Origin: Oleiagrimonas sp964608595
GTDB taxonomy: Bacteria > Pseudomonadota > Gammaproteobacteria > Xanthomonadales > Rhodanobacteraceae
Length of the DNA stretch: 44,929 bases
Reading direction: 5' to 3'
Assembly (NCBI GenBank): GCA_964608595.1
Contig: CAZSOU010000012.1
Location: 1-44,929 of the forward strand
Shown: positions 9,458-19,481 of the stretch, in pieces
Layout of the letters: every line of letters begins with the position of its first letter
Numbering within the stretch: position 1 is the stretch's first letter
Position numbers and translations under genes: made by a program
The notes under the pieces: model-generated
Told to the model about the DNA's origin: nothing
What the model saw: the letters and a program-made list of their open reading frames with translations, nothing else
Databases searched by the model: none

Positions 9458-9898
9458 TCACGGAGAGGTCGCCGATTCGGCGTCCTCTGCCGTTTGCGCC
9501 ATGAAAACGAAAAAGGCCACGCCTTCGGCAGCCCAGATGGCAGCCGTTTCTTCGAGCGCATCGAGGGCCGCGTCCAACCCGTCTGCGTCGGCTTGTCGCC
9601 ACGTCTCGGGATTCGTGATCAATACCAGATGACCACGCGAGGGCAGGCCGTCCATGTCCTGCAGGTAATTCAGCAACGCCGCCCAGTCGCGACCATAGCC
9701 GGGCGGCAACGAGAAACCTGCGGCCAGGCGTTCGGCAAACACCGCGTGATCGCGACAACCGGCAAGGTCAACGTGATGCACGTTGAAATTGTCCTGGTCG
9801 GCATTGGCGGCAAGGGTGCCGATGTCTTCGCGGGTGACGAAATACACCCCGCACGAGGCCATGTCAGTCAGGTCGATACGGACACCTTGCGGATTCAT
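9458..9898 (-). CDS. Barstar-family protein (orphan)
   Basis: The 146-residue protein matches the barstar (barnase inhibitor) family. The core is NFNVHHVDLAGCRDHAVFAERLAAGF, LPPGYGRDWAALLNYLQDMD, and LVLITNPETW, the order seen in barstar: strand, helix, the GxNWDAL-like segment (here GRDWAALLNYL), then another strand. Barstar proper is about 90 residues and binds the barnase RNase active site; this protein carries about 30 extra N-terminal and 20 extra C-terminal residues. No barnase-like secreted RNase gene is next to it, so inhibitor function for a partner encoded elsewhere, or another role, is open. It is divergent from the esterase gene. The 170 bases between it and the permease hold only a weak UUCG hairpin at 9307-9322. 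Confidence 0.85.
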   Translation of the reverse strand: MNPQGVRIDLTDMASCGVYFVTREDIGTLAANADQDNFNVHHVDLAGCRDHAVFAERLAAGFSLPPGYGRDWAALLNYLQDMDGLPSRGHLVLITNPETWRQADADGLDAALDALEETAAIWAAEGVAFFVFMAQTAEDAESATSP

Positions 9899-10095
9899 TG
9901 CGACGGCTCACCGTGGTTTGGCACTTGGTGCTCAGCTTAAAGAACACCTCACCTTGGGTAAAGTCCGTGCCGCTTCGGCCGGCCCGTGACTTTCGGCGGC
10001 TGTCGCATGCGCCATTTCGTGTTATTTCATTGCCCTTTGCCGGCCGGTTTGCAGCAAACGGCCACGTTGCGACCGTCATGCGAGGGAATCGACTC

Positions 10096-11769
10096 ATGTT
10101 CACGTTGCGAAAATGCCGCTCGTTCGCGGTGATGGGTCTGCTGGCGTTGGCGACGCCGCTGGCGATGGCGGCAACGCCGCACACGCTTGCCGCCCATCGC
10201 GTGTTCCGGGTGACACTGAAAGTGAAAGCCGACCAGCCAACCTCGGGGCGCTTGCTGCTGTTTGCCATTCCTGCCGAGAAGGCCGAAAAAAAGGCGCAAG
10301 GCGGCAAAGTGGAAAAAGTCGACACGAGTGCCTTTTTCCCCACGCAGACGGCGGTGGCGGCGATGAATGTCGTCGGTCTGGTGTCCGGCAAATCCGTGTT
10401 GATCGATGCCGACGCCCAGGCTTTCCCCAAGGGCTTTTCCGAATTGGCGCCGGGCACGTACGACATGCAGGCCGTGCTGGATGTCAATCACGACTACAAC
10501 TTCAGCGGACGCGGCCCGGGGGACCTTGTCAGCCCGGTGGTCGAAGTGACCTTCGGCAAAAAAGACGCCATCCCGACCTTGCAGCTGGAGCGCACATTGC
10601 CGGCGGCACGCAAGCCGTGGACATTGCCCACGGATGTGCCGCCCAAGTATCGGAAGATGTTCGAGAAAATGGCGCCAACGCTCAAGGCCGCCCATGCTCA
10701 CAGCCGCAAGATCGACTTCCTCAGTTCGGCCCTGAGCGCGTTCTGGGGCCGCCCGATGCATATCCGCGGCTGGGTGTTGTTGCCGCCCGATTACGACCGG
10801 AACACCACCGCGCATTACCCCACGGTGTACTTCACGCCCGGTTACGGCGCGCGGCTGAATTACCTCGCCATGAAAGCGACCACGATTTTCGGGCAGATGC
10901 AGAAAGGCGAGATTCCGCCCATGATCTGGGTGTTTCTGGACGAATCCAGCCCGCGCGGAACGCATGAGTTTGCCGACTCGGTCAACAACGGACCGTGGGG
11001 CACCGCGCTGACGACCGAGCTGATTCCGCAACTGGAGGCGACATATCGCATGGATGGCGATGTTGACGGTCGCTTTCTCACCGGCCATTCGTCCGGCGGC
11101 TGGGCGACATTGTGGCTGCAGACGCGCTACCCGGAAGTGTTCGGTGGTACCTGGTCGACTTCGCCCGATTCCAGTGATTTCCACGATTTCACCGGCCCGG
11201 ATCTGTACGCGCCCGATGCCAATGTCTACTACAAACCGGACGGCTCGCCCTGGCCCCTGGTGCGTTCGAAGGGCAAGGTCATCGCCACTTTCAAGCAGTT
11301 TGCGCAACTCGAGCGCGTGCTGGGCCCCTACGGCGGCCAGATGGCTTCGTTCGAATGGGTGTTTTCGCCGCGCGGCGCGGATGGCCGCCCCGAACCGATG
11401 TTCAATCGCGACACGGGGGCCGTGAATCCCGAGGTCGTCAAGTATTGGCGTGACCATTACGACATCGCCCATCGCATCAAGACGAAATGGCCCGAGTTGA
11501 AGCCCGATCTGGACGGCAAGATTCATCTGATCGTGGGCACTGCCGACACGTTCTATCTGGACGGCGCTGCGCATCGGTTGAAAAAGGTGCTGGATGACGT
11601 TGGCGCCGACGCCGAAGTGGAATTTCTGCCGGGCAAGACGCACTTCGACCTGTTCGCCAAGGGCGAGAATCCTCACTGGTTGATGCAGCAGATCACCTGG
11701 GCCATGTATCACCACGCGAGGCCCGAGGCCGACATCCCGGCCGAATACCGCCACGAAATCCATTCCTGA
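10096..11769 (+). CDS. Secreted esterase-D-family alpha/beta hydrolase
   Basis: The 557-residue protein has a signal peptide ending LATPLAMAA at about residue 26. An N-terminal beta-rich region covers residues 30-190, including DVNHDYNFSGRGPGDLVSP, and a PF00756-type esterase domain covers about 230-550. The nucleophile elbow is G-H-S-S-G at residues 330-334, so Ser332 is the likely catalytic serine. An acid residue in GTADTFYLDG and the histidine in LPGKTHFDLF complete a plausible triad. The ATG has AGGGAA upstream. It is followed after 59 bases by the M1 peptidase on the same strand, suggesting co-transcription of two secreted hydrolases. The substrate is unknown; relatives hydrolyse esters, some act on siderophores or cinnamoyl esters. 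Confidence 0.87.
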   Translation: MFTLRKCRSFAVMGLLALATPLAMAATPHTLAAHRVFRVTLKVKADQPTSGRLLLFAIPAEKAEKKAQGGKVEKVDTSAFFPTQTAVAAMNVVGLVSGKSVLIDADAQAFPKGFSELAPGTYDMQAVLDVNHDYNFSGRGPGDLVSPVVEVTFGKKDAIPTLQLERTLPAARKPWTLPTDVPPKYRKMFEKMAPTLKAAHAHSRKIDFLSSALSAFWGRPMHIRGWVLLPPDYDRNTTAHYPTVYFTPGYGARLNYLAMKATTIFGQMQKGEIPPMIWVFLDESSPRGTHEFADSVNNGPWGTALTTELIPQLEATYRMDGDVDGRFLTGHSSGGWATLWLQTRYPEVFGGTWSTSPDSSDFHDFTGPDLYAPDANVYYKPDGSPWPLVRSKGKVIATFKQFAQLERVLGPYGGQMASFEWVFSPRGADGRPEPMFNRDTGAVNPEVVKYWRDHYDIAHRIKTKWPELKPDLDGKIHLIVGTADTFYLDGAAHRLKKVLDDVGADAEVEFLPGKTHFDLFAKGENPHWLMQQITWAMYHHARPEADIPAEYRHEIHS

Positions 11770-11828
11770 TACGTTGTTGGCCGCGCATTCGCCGTTGCGG
11801 TCACTCCCTCGCTTCCCACGGGATTTTC

Positions 11829-13850
11829 ATGAAAACGTTGTTGCTTTCCTTCTGCACCGCCGGCTTGTTGTTCTCCGCCGGTTCCGCCGCGGCGGCCACG
11901 TCGCACTATGATCCGGTCAAGGCTTTCGCGCCGTTTCATTACCAATATCCGGTCAACCGCTACCGGTCGGCCAACGGCATGCCGGGTCCGGACTATTGGC
12001 AGAATCATGTCGACTACGCCATCCAGGCCGAACTGGACCCGAAAGCCAAAACATTGCGTGCAACTGAAACCATCACCTATACCAACAACAGCCCGGACCG
12101 GTTGCATTTTCTATGGCTGCAAATGGACCAGAACCGCTACAAGGCGGATGCGCGCGGCAATTTCAGCAGTGATCGTGCGCCTGCGCCGGATGCGCATACC
12201 GACGGCTATCGCATAGCCTCGGTGGAAGTGCAGGGTGCCGATGGTTTCGTCAAGGCGCACACCATCATGTCCGACACGCGCATGCGCATCGACTTGCCGG
12301 ACGCGCTCGAGGCCGGGGGCGGCAAGGTCAAGGTACGCATCGTCTACAGCTACACCGTGCCCGGCAGTTTCGGTGGCCGTACCGACTGGTACAAGACCAA
12401 AAACGGCAACGTGTTCGAGATCGCGCAATGGTTTCCGCGCCTGTGCGTGTATGACGACCTGCGCGGCTGGGACACGTTGCCTTACCTCAACAACGAGTTC
12501 TATCTGGAATACGGCGACATCGACTATGCGGTGACCGTGCCGTGGGACATGATCGTGGTCGGTTCCGGCAAACTGATGAACCCCGGGGATGTGCTGACCG
12601 CCACCGAACAGCGGCGCTTCAAGCAGGCACGCAACAGCGAAAAGACGGTGATGATCCGCAAGGCGTCGGAGGTCAACGATCCATCCAGCCGTCCGAAACA
12701 AAGCGGCACGCTGACTTGGCATTTCCACATGGACAACACCCGCGATGTCGCCTTCGGCGCCTCCAAAGCCTACGTCTGGGATGCGGCACGCATCGACCTG
12801 CCCAACGGCCGGCACGCTCTGGCGCAATCGGCGTATCCGGTGGAAAGCATCGGCAAGGACGGTTGGCAGGATTCGACCCAGGGCGTCAAATACACCATCG
12901 AATATTTTTCCCGCTACACCGGGTTCAATTATCCGTGGGCCAACGCGGTGGCCGAAGCGGGTGTTGCCGGCGGCATGGAATATCCGGGCATCGTGTTCGA
13001 CTGGTACAAGGCCAAGGGCTACGGGCTGTTCATGCTTGGCGTGCACGAATTCGGGCACACCTGGTTTCCCATGATCGTCGGCTCCAACGAGCGTCGCGAC
13101 GCATGGATGGACGAGGGCTTCAATACTTTCGTCGACGCCATGGCGCAGGCGCAATGGGGCAAGACTCACGATGGCCAGTTCGCGCCCAAGAAGGACAGCG
13201 AGTATGCGCCTGAAACCGGCAATCCGGCCAAAGACATCGTCAAGGTCATGAAGGATGCCGATGCGCCGCCGATCCTCACGCGTGCCGACGCCATCAAGGA
13301 GAAATACCGCCATCCCGTCACCTATTTCAAGGCGGCCTACGGGCTGACCTTGCTGCGCAACCAGATTCTGGGGCCGCAACGTTTTGACGCCGCCTTCCGC
13401 CAATACGTGAATGCCTGGGCCTTCAAGCACCCGTCGCCGTCGGACTTCTTCCGCGCCATGGACAGCGCCGCGGGCGAGGACCTGTCCTGGTTCTGGCGCG
13501 GCTGGTTCCGCCACAACTGGAAGCTCGACCTGGCCGTCACCGACGTGAAGTATTTCCGCGGCACGAAACCCGGCCCGAACGGACGCCCGGTACCGAAAAC
13601 CGAGGGAACCCCCAAGGGCGCTCTGGTCACCGTCGCCTGCCTGGACAAACTTCCCATGCCCGCAACGCTGGAAGTCACTTACGTCGACGGCACCGTCAAG
13701 CGCGTGCGCGTACCGGTTGCCACGTGGATACAACACAAACAATTCGACGTGATGGTCGACGGCAGCAAACGCGTCAAATCCGCCACCATCGACCCCGACG
13801 GCAAACTGCCGGATGTCGATCGCGACAACAACACATGGACGGCCAACTGA
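11829..13850 (+). CDS. Secreted M1-family zinc metallopeptidase
   Basis: The 673-residue protein starts with a signal peptide (MKTLLLSFCTAGLLFSAGSA). The zinc site H406-E-F-G-H410 is followed 18 residues later by Glu429 in WMDEGF, the HExxH-x18-E pattern of gluzincin family M1. The exopeptidase motif appears as AGGMEYPG, corresponding to GxMEN, with the last Asn replaced by Tyr. This variant occurs in a secreted subgroup and may alter aminopeptidase specificity. The C-terminal half ends with a small beta domain (LEVTYVDGTVKRVRVPV). The gene sits 59 bases after the secreted esterase. Likely role is release of amino acids from peptides in the periplasm, fitting the nearby peptide and amino acid transporters. 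Confidence 0.92.
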   Translation: MKTLLLSFCTAGLLFSAGSAAAATSHYDPVKAFAPFHYQYPVNRYRSANGMPGPDYWQNHVDYAIQAELDPKAKTLRATETITYTNNSPDRLHFLWLQMDQNRYKADARGNFSSDRAPAPDAHTDGYRIASVEVQGADGFVKAHTIMSDTRMRIDLPDALEAGGGKVKVRIVYSYTVPGSFGGRTDWYKTKNGNVFEIAQWFPRLCVYDDLRGWDTLPYLNNEFYLEYGDIDYAVTVPWDMIVVGSGKLMNPGDVLTATEQRRFKQARNSEKTVMIRKASEVNDPSSRPKQSGTLTWHFHMDNTRDVAFGASKAYVWDAARIDLPNGRHALAQSAYPVESIGKDGWQDSTQGVKYTIEYFSRYTGFNYPWANAVAEAGVAGGMEYPGIVFDWYKAKGYGLFMLGVHEFGHTWFPMIVGSNERRDAWMDEGFNTFVDAMAQAQWGKTHDGQFAPKKDSEYAPETGNPAKDIVKVMKDADAPPILTRADAIKEKYRHPVTYFKAAYGLTLLRNQILGPQRFDAAFRQYVNAWAFKHPSPSDFFRAMDSAAGEDLSWFWRGWFRHNWKLDLAVTDVKYFRGTKPGPNGRPVPKTEGTPKGALVTVACLDKLPMPATLEVTYVDGTVKRVRVPVATWIQHKQFDVMVDGSKRVKSATIDPDGKLPDVDRDNNTWTAN

Positions 13851-13873
13851 CGCGACCACCGATCCACCCCGCC

Positions 13874-13898
13874 TGCAGGAGCCCATTTGACGGGCGAC
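13874..13898 (+). repeat. REP-like repeat, copy 3
   Basis: The sequence TGCAGGAGCCC-ATTTGAC-GGGCGAC has the family head and tail and a small GCCC/GGGC stem. It begins 23 bases after the M1 peptidase stop. Confidence 0.6.
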
Positions 13899-13954
13899 CA
13901 CCGCATGGTTCATCGGAATCCGCCGATGCGGTTGAGCCGTGCGTTGCGTCATTG

Positions 13955-13980
13955 AAAAACGGGTGCCCGCCGGGCACCCG
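13955..13980 (-). terminator. Strong intrinsic terminator, minus strand
   Basis: On the minus strand CGGGTGCC and GGCACCCG form an 8-bp stem with a CGGCG loop, followed directly by TTTTT (13959-13955). The plus strand lacks a T-run after the stem, so it does not serve the M1 peptidase transcript. No annotated minus-strand gene ends here, which implies an unannotated transcript from the right. Confidence 0.6.
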
Positions 13981-14066
13981 CATCGCCTTGGTGGTGATGG
14001 CAGACTGCTGTCCCGACCGCAACAGGGCCATCTGCGTGGAGTTGGTCGGCGACTCCCTGATGGCCC
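13955..14066 (-). ncRNA. Candidate structured small RNA
   Basis: The minus-strand terminator is preceded by a nested, perfectly paired structure. GGGCCATC (minus strand, 14066-14059) pairs with GATGGCCC (14032-14025), 8 bp, and inside it GGAGT pairs with ACTCC (14056-14052 with 14042-14038). No ribosome site or coding potential is evident. The 5' end and promoter are not identified; a transcript starting in the AT-rich patch around 14125-14150 would be about 170-190 nt. I do not recognise a known RNA family. This is inferred from structure plus terminator only. Confidence 0.3.
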
Positions 14067-14155
14067 GTCGTGGAATGTCGCCGAAATTTACATGATCGCT
14101 GGTTTGCGTGGGCATGATGGCGAATTAATCAAGTAAAAACATATGGTTATGGATC

Positions 14156-14171
14156 TGGCACGACTTCTGCT
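14156..14171 (+). promoter_or_regulatory. Sigma-54 (RpoN) -24/-12 promoter
   Basis: The sequence TGGCACG-ACTT-CTGCT matches the sigma-54 consensus TGGCACR-N4-TTGCW at every position but one (C for the first T). The essential GG and GC are 12 bases apart, as required. The predicted start at about 14182 lies 26 bases before the PEP-CTERM start codon and leaves its GGAG ribosome site in the leader. PEP-CTERM genes in other bacteria are known to be controlled by PrsK/PrsR and RpoN, so context supports the call. Confidence 0.8.
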
Positions 14172-14207
14172 TGGCAAGTGTTTGCAACCACAAGGAGACT
14201 ACCCAAG

Positions 14208-14789
14208 ATGTCGACTCGCATCAGTTCCAGATTCGGTTTGTTGATCTTCGCCGCAGCCGCGTTCGCGCTTTCATTTGCGCCAACCTCGGATGCGACTCCC
14301 GTCCATTACGACTTCTCGGTGCAAATCAACGCGGGGGCACTCGGGGGGACGACGGCACTTGGCAGCTTCTCTTATGACAGCAGCAGTATTGTCCCCGGCG
14401 GTTCCAACAGCGCCGCCGGATTGCTTACGGCTCTCGAATTCACGTTGAATGGCATCACATACGATGCGGACACTGCCAACACCGGCGTATTGACATTCAA
14501 CGCACTCGGCGAGTTGACCCAATTTTCGATCGGAAACCATTGCCCCGCGACGGGAGGAAACTGCAGCCTGATCAGTCTTCCCAGCAATTCATGGTTCATG
14601 CGACCGAACGCTTTCGTGTATACCTCCTTCGATCCCGAGACCAATCATTCCAGCGCCGGCATCGGCACCGTGTCCTACTGGCTGGCCCCGCCGCAGGTAT
14701 CCGTGCCCGAGCCGGGCACGCTGGGGTTGTTCGGATTCGGTGCGCTGCTGATGGGCGTATTTGCGGGCTTGCGTCGGCGCGTCTGTTGA
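14208..14789 (+). CDS. PEP-CTERM sorting domain protein
   Basis: The 193-residue exported protein has an N-terminal signal peptide (LLIFAAAAFALSFA, cleavage near residue 28) and a C-terminal exosortase signal: VPEPGTLGLFGFGALLMGVF, followed by the basic end GLRRRVC. Exosortase recognises the Pro-Glu-Pro motif, cuts the tail and hands the protein on to the cell surface or extracellular polysaccharide matrix. The middle is Gly/Ser/Thr-rich with no enzyme motif and one possible disulfide pair (HCPATGGNC). The ATG follows AAGGAG by 9 bases; an upstream in-frame ATG at 14178 lies before the predicted transcription start. No exosortase or polysaccharide genes are in the window. Related proteins are needed for floc or biofilm formation, but this one's role is not shown. 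Confidence 0.92.
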   Translation: MSTRISSRFGLLIFAAAAFALSFAPTSDATPVHYDFSVQINAGALGGTTALGSFSYDSSSIVPGGSNSAAGLLTALEFTLNGITYDADTANTGVLTFNALGELTQFSIGNHCPATGGNCSLISLPSNSWFMRPNAFVYTSFDPETNHSSAGIGTVSYWLAPPQVSVPEPGTLGLFGFGALLMGVFAGLRRRVC

Positions 14790-14979
14790 GCCTGGCGCGT
14801 CCAGCCTGCTGGCGGGTCGGGAGCGTTTGAACGGCGCGCGCCGATTTGTCATGTGCATGCGGTGGCTTGAGGGGAGGCCCGGGTGGTGAGGGCCATGGTC
14901 GGCTTGACCTTCGTGCCGTCGTGCCCAATGGTAGTGGTGTCGTTACCCAGATACCGTTACTGCGCGCAACCGAATATTC

Positions 14980-15978
14980 ATGTCCCAGACAAATCGCGTC
15001 GTCACCATCATTTCATTGTTTTCGTTGTTGATCTGGGCGCCGTCGGCAGTGGGCGCCAACTTGCCGTCTTCGCCGCCAGGTACGACCCTGGTCAGACCGT
15101 GGAGCTATGGCATGTCCGGCACACAGGTACGTGCGTTGCAGGTGCGGTTGCGTCATGCCCACGACCTTGCATTGCTTGATGTGACCGACCGGTTCGGCAT
15201 GAAAACGCAGGCGGCAGTGAAGCGGTTTCAGCAAGACCAGGGTTTGCCGGTGACGGGCAAGGTGGATCAGGCAACCTGGGATGCGTTGCTTGCAAAGACG
15301 CCCGCACCGACAAAGGCCGAGCTTGCCAATCGCAATGTCGGCCCATGGTTCACGAGCCCGGAGCAGACCGTTTACATCAAGGAGGTTCAGCATCGCTTGC
15401 GGCAGCTCGGGCTGTATCACGGCGATATCGACGGCAACCTGGACAAGGCGACCAAGCATGCCATTCGCGCCTATCGGGTCAGCGAGAACCTTCCGCCCAG
15501 CGACGTCATGGATGAACGGGCCTGGAGCCGTCTGGTGAAGGCGACATACAACCCCAGCTACTCCCAACTGTTCGATGCGCCGCCCCGAAACACGCTGACG
15601 CAGAAGCTCGACCCGAGATGCCTGACCGGGCGAGTGATCTGCATCTCCAAGGAGCAGGATCGACTCTCATACGTCGTCGACGGCAAGATCAAATTGACGC
15701 GCGAGGCGCAGTTTGCGCGCAAGGGCTATGAAAGTCCGGAGGGGGAGTTCAAGGTTTGGTACCGGAACTGGAACGAGGTCTCCAGACTTTTCGGCCAGCG
15801 CATCCCGATGCCGTATTCGCTCTTCTACAGCGACAACGTGGCCGTGCACTATTCGGATGACTTTTTCCGCGACGGTTACGGCGTGGGCTCGCACGGGTGC
15901 ACGCAGCTTTATGACTACAAGGCAGCCAAATGGCTGTACCAGCACGTCAGGGTTGGTGATCGGGTCATCGTCTATTGA
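14980..15978 (+). CDS. L,D-transpeptidase with two peptidoglycan-binding domains
   Basis: The 332-residue protein has a signal peptide (about residues 1-27), two PG_binding_1 repeats (about 43-105 with TQVRALQVRL and AAVKRFQQDQGLPVTGKVD; about 128-188 with EVQHRLRQLGLYHGDIDGN), and a YkuD catalytic domain (about 210-332). The active-site signature ends VGSHGCTQL, with Cys307 as nucleophile and a histidine in VAVHYSDDFF. Such enzymes form 3-3 crosslinks or attach proteins to peptidoglycan in the periplasm. Domain order, with binding domains first, differs from E. coli ErfK-type proteins that begin with LysM. The start ATG has only a weak ribosome site. It converges with the lipoate ligase gene 43 bases away. 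Confidence 0.93.
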   Translation: MSQTNRVVTIISLFSLLIWAPSAVGANLPSSPPGTTLVRPWSYGMSGTQVRALQVRLRHAHDLALLDVTDRFGMKTQAAVKRFQQDQGLPVTGKVDQATWDALLAKTPAPTKAELANRNVGPWFTSPEQTVYIKEVQHRLRQLGLYHGDIDGNLDKATKHAIRAYRVSENLPPSDVMDERAWSRLVKATYNPSYSQLFDAPPRNTLTQKLDPRCLTGRVICISKEQDRLSYVVDGKIKLTREAQFARKGYESPEGEFKVWYRNWNEVSRLFGQRIPMPYSLFYSDNVAVHYSDDFFRDGYGVGSHGCTQLYDYKAAKWLYQHVRVGDRVIVY

Positions 15979-16021
15979 ACGAGCAGCGGCGCGACGCCCG
16001 GCGGGTCGACGTGAAGGTTTT

Positions 16022-16798
16022 TCAGGGCACGATACCGGTCCATGCGGCGGTGCCGAACTTGTCGTCGTGGAGCGTTTGCGCCGCGGCGAGTTCGCTGGCA
16101 AGCAGACGGTTTCCGCGCAGGCCGTGTTGTTGGTCGAAGGTGTCGATCATGTGCGCGATGATGTCCTGTCGGGCCATTCCGGTCTGGCTGCGCAGCGGAT
16201 CGACGCGCTTGGCGGCGCTGGTGGTGCCTTTGTCCGAAAGTTTTTCGCGGCCGATGCGCAGCACCTGCAGCATCTTGGCGGCATCGATGTCGTAGGCCAT
16301 GGTGGTGTGGTGCAGCACGACGCCGCCGCGTCGGGCCTGGGCGGCGCCGGCAATTTTGCCACCCGGCGAGGTGATGTCGTTGAGCGGCTGGTACCACGCC
16401 TTGATCCCGAGATCGCCCAATGCGTCGATGACCCATTGATCGAAAAAGGCGTAGGACTCCTGGAACGACATGCCTTCGACCATCGATTCGGGCGCGTAAA
16501 TGGAGTAGGTGATGCAGTTGCCGGCTTCCATGAACATGGCACCGCCGCCGCTGATGCGTCGCACCACATTCACGCCGTGACGGCGCGCACCTTCGGCGTC
16601 GACTTCGTTTTTCAGCGACTGGAAACGTCCGATGACCACGCAGGGCGAATTCCATTCCCAGAAACGCAAAATCGGCGGGCGATCACCGGCGGCGACCGCG
16701 TCGGTCAGCACCTGATCGAGCGCGATGTGCAATGCCGGTTCCTGCGGCGCTTCGTGGATCAGTTGCCAGTCGTGATCGTTCCAGTGCGTGCGGCTCAT
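16022..16798 (-). CDS. lplA: Lipoate-protein ligase, catalytic domain
   Basis: The 258-residue protein is the large adenylating and transfer domain of a lipoate-protein ligase (biotin/lipoate A/B fold). LRFWEWNSPCVVIGRFQSLK, RRISGGGAMFMEAGN and ITSPGGKIAGAAQARR supply the lipoate pocket, the glycine loop and the conserved catalytic lysine (in GGKIAG). It activates lipoate with ATP and attaches it to E2 or GcvH proteins. Length is short of E. coli LplA (338 residues) because the C-terminal accessory domain is absent; that domain is encoded by the preceding gene, overlapping by ATGA (16795-16798). Octanoyl- or lipoyl-amidotransferase activity cannot be excluded for this superfamily. Confidence 0.85.
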   Translation of the reverse strand: MSRTHWNDHDWQLIHEAPQEPALHIALDQVLTDAVAAGDRPPILRFWEWNSPCVVIGRFQSLKNEVDAEGARRHGVNVVRRISGGGAMFMEAGNCITYSIYAPESMVEGMSFQESYAFFDQWVIDALGDLGIKAWYQPLNDITSPGGKIAGAAQARRGGVVLHHTTMAYDIDAAKMLQVLRIGREKLSDKGTTSAAKRVDPLRSQTGMARQDIIAHMIDTFDQQHGLRGNRLLASELAAAQTLHDDKFGTAAWTGIVP

Positions 16799-17079
16799 GT
16801 TTGCGACTCCAGTGCACGGCGAACGGCCACGGCGACGGCGCGGGCGGAAATGCCGTACATGCTGACATCGTCGCCAAGCCCGTGCTCGACGGCGTGCGTC
16901 AGCGCATCTTCGTCGCTGGCGGCCGGCTGTTGCAACAGCGCTTGATTGATCGTGTCGAGGGCGGTGTCCGGTTCGAGAAAGAAATCACCGCTGATCTGCA
17001 CCTGCGACAGACGGCCATCATCGACTTCGATGTCGGCCACGATCAACTTGCCGCCGGGCATTTTGTATTCACCATGCAT
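16795..17079 (-). CDS. lplB: Lipoate-protein ligase accessory (LplB-type) subunit
   Basis: The 94-residue protein resembles the C-terminal accessory domain of LplA (Lip_prot_lig_C). It shows GKLIVADIEVDDGRLSQVQI, SGDFFLEPDTALDTINQALL and a closing helix. In Thermoplasma acidophilum this domain is a separate LplB needed for the adenylation step, and the layout here is the same: small subunit first, ATGA overlap into lplA. Coupled translation would give matched amounts. The symbol lplB is used in that archaeal sense and should not be confused with polysaccharide-transport LplB. Upstream lie a REP-like inverted pair and parC. Confidence 0.75.
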   Translation of the reverse strand: MHGEYKMPGGKLIVADIEVDDGRLSQVQISGDFFLEPDTALDTINQALLQQPAASDEDALTHAVEHGLGDDVSMYGISARAVAVAVRRALESQT

Positions 17080-17119
17080 GGTGTTTCTCCAGAAAGGCCG
17101 CGGGCATCACTCCATCCAT

Positions 17120-17200
17120 TGCAGGAGCGCATCGCATGCGCGACATCCTCGCGGCATGTTGAAACCGTAACGCTGTCGCGCATGTGATGTGCCCCTGTCC
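17120..17200. repeat. REP-like repeats, inverted pair (copies 4 and 5)
   Basis: Two copies face each other: TGCAGGAGCGCATCGCATG plus CGCGAC at 17120-17144, and its inverted partner at 17175-17200. The arms 17127-17144 and 17175-17192 pair over all 18 positions, with two G-U wobbles, around a 30-base loop. Such pairs resemble BIME units. It sits between parC and lplB, both on the minus strand. Confidence 0.75.
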
Positions 17201-17216
17201 AGTGGCATCGAAAGCG

Positions 17217-19460
<2,244 letters not shown>

Positions 19461-19481
19461 GTATTTGCTTGCGGTTGCCGT

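Larger units (their letters stand above)
13851..14207. other. Intergenic region, REP + ncRNA candidate + sigma-54 promoter
   Basis: This gap of 357 bases has no convincing gene; short open frames on both strands lack domain character. It contains a REP-like copy (13874-13898), a strong hairpin with a minus-strand T-run (13955-13980), a nested hairpin (14025-14066), an AT-rich patch (14125-14150) and a sigma-54 promoter (14156-14171) serving the PEP-CTERM gene. Confidence 0.7.

Noticed and set aside
9288..10095. Search for a barnase or other toxin gene next to barstar
   Set aside because: No open frame in either flank resembles an RNase; the neighbours are a permease and an esterase.
13774..14115. 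Minus-strand open frame of 113 codons over the M1 3' end and intergenic region
   Set aside because: It has no ribosome site or recognisable domain, and it runs through a strong terminator hairpin and a REP copy.
14172..14186. Second sigma-54-like sequence (TGGCAAG...TTGCA) beside the called one
   Set aside because: The GG-to-GC distance is 11 instead of 12 bases; sigma-54 promoters tolerate spacing changes poorly.
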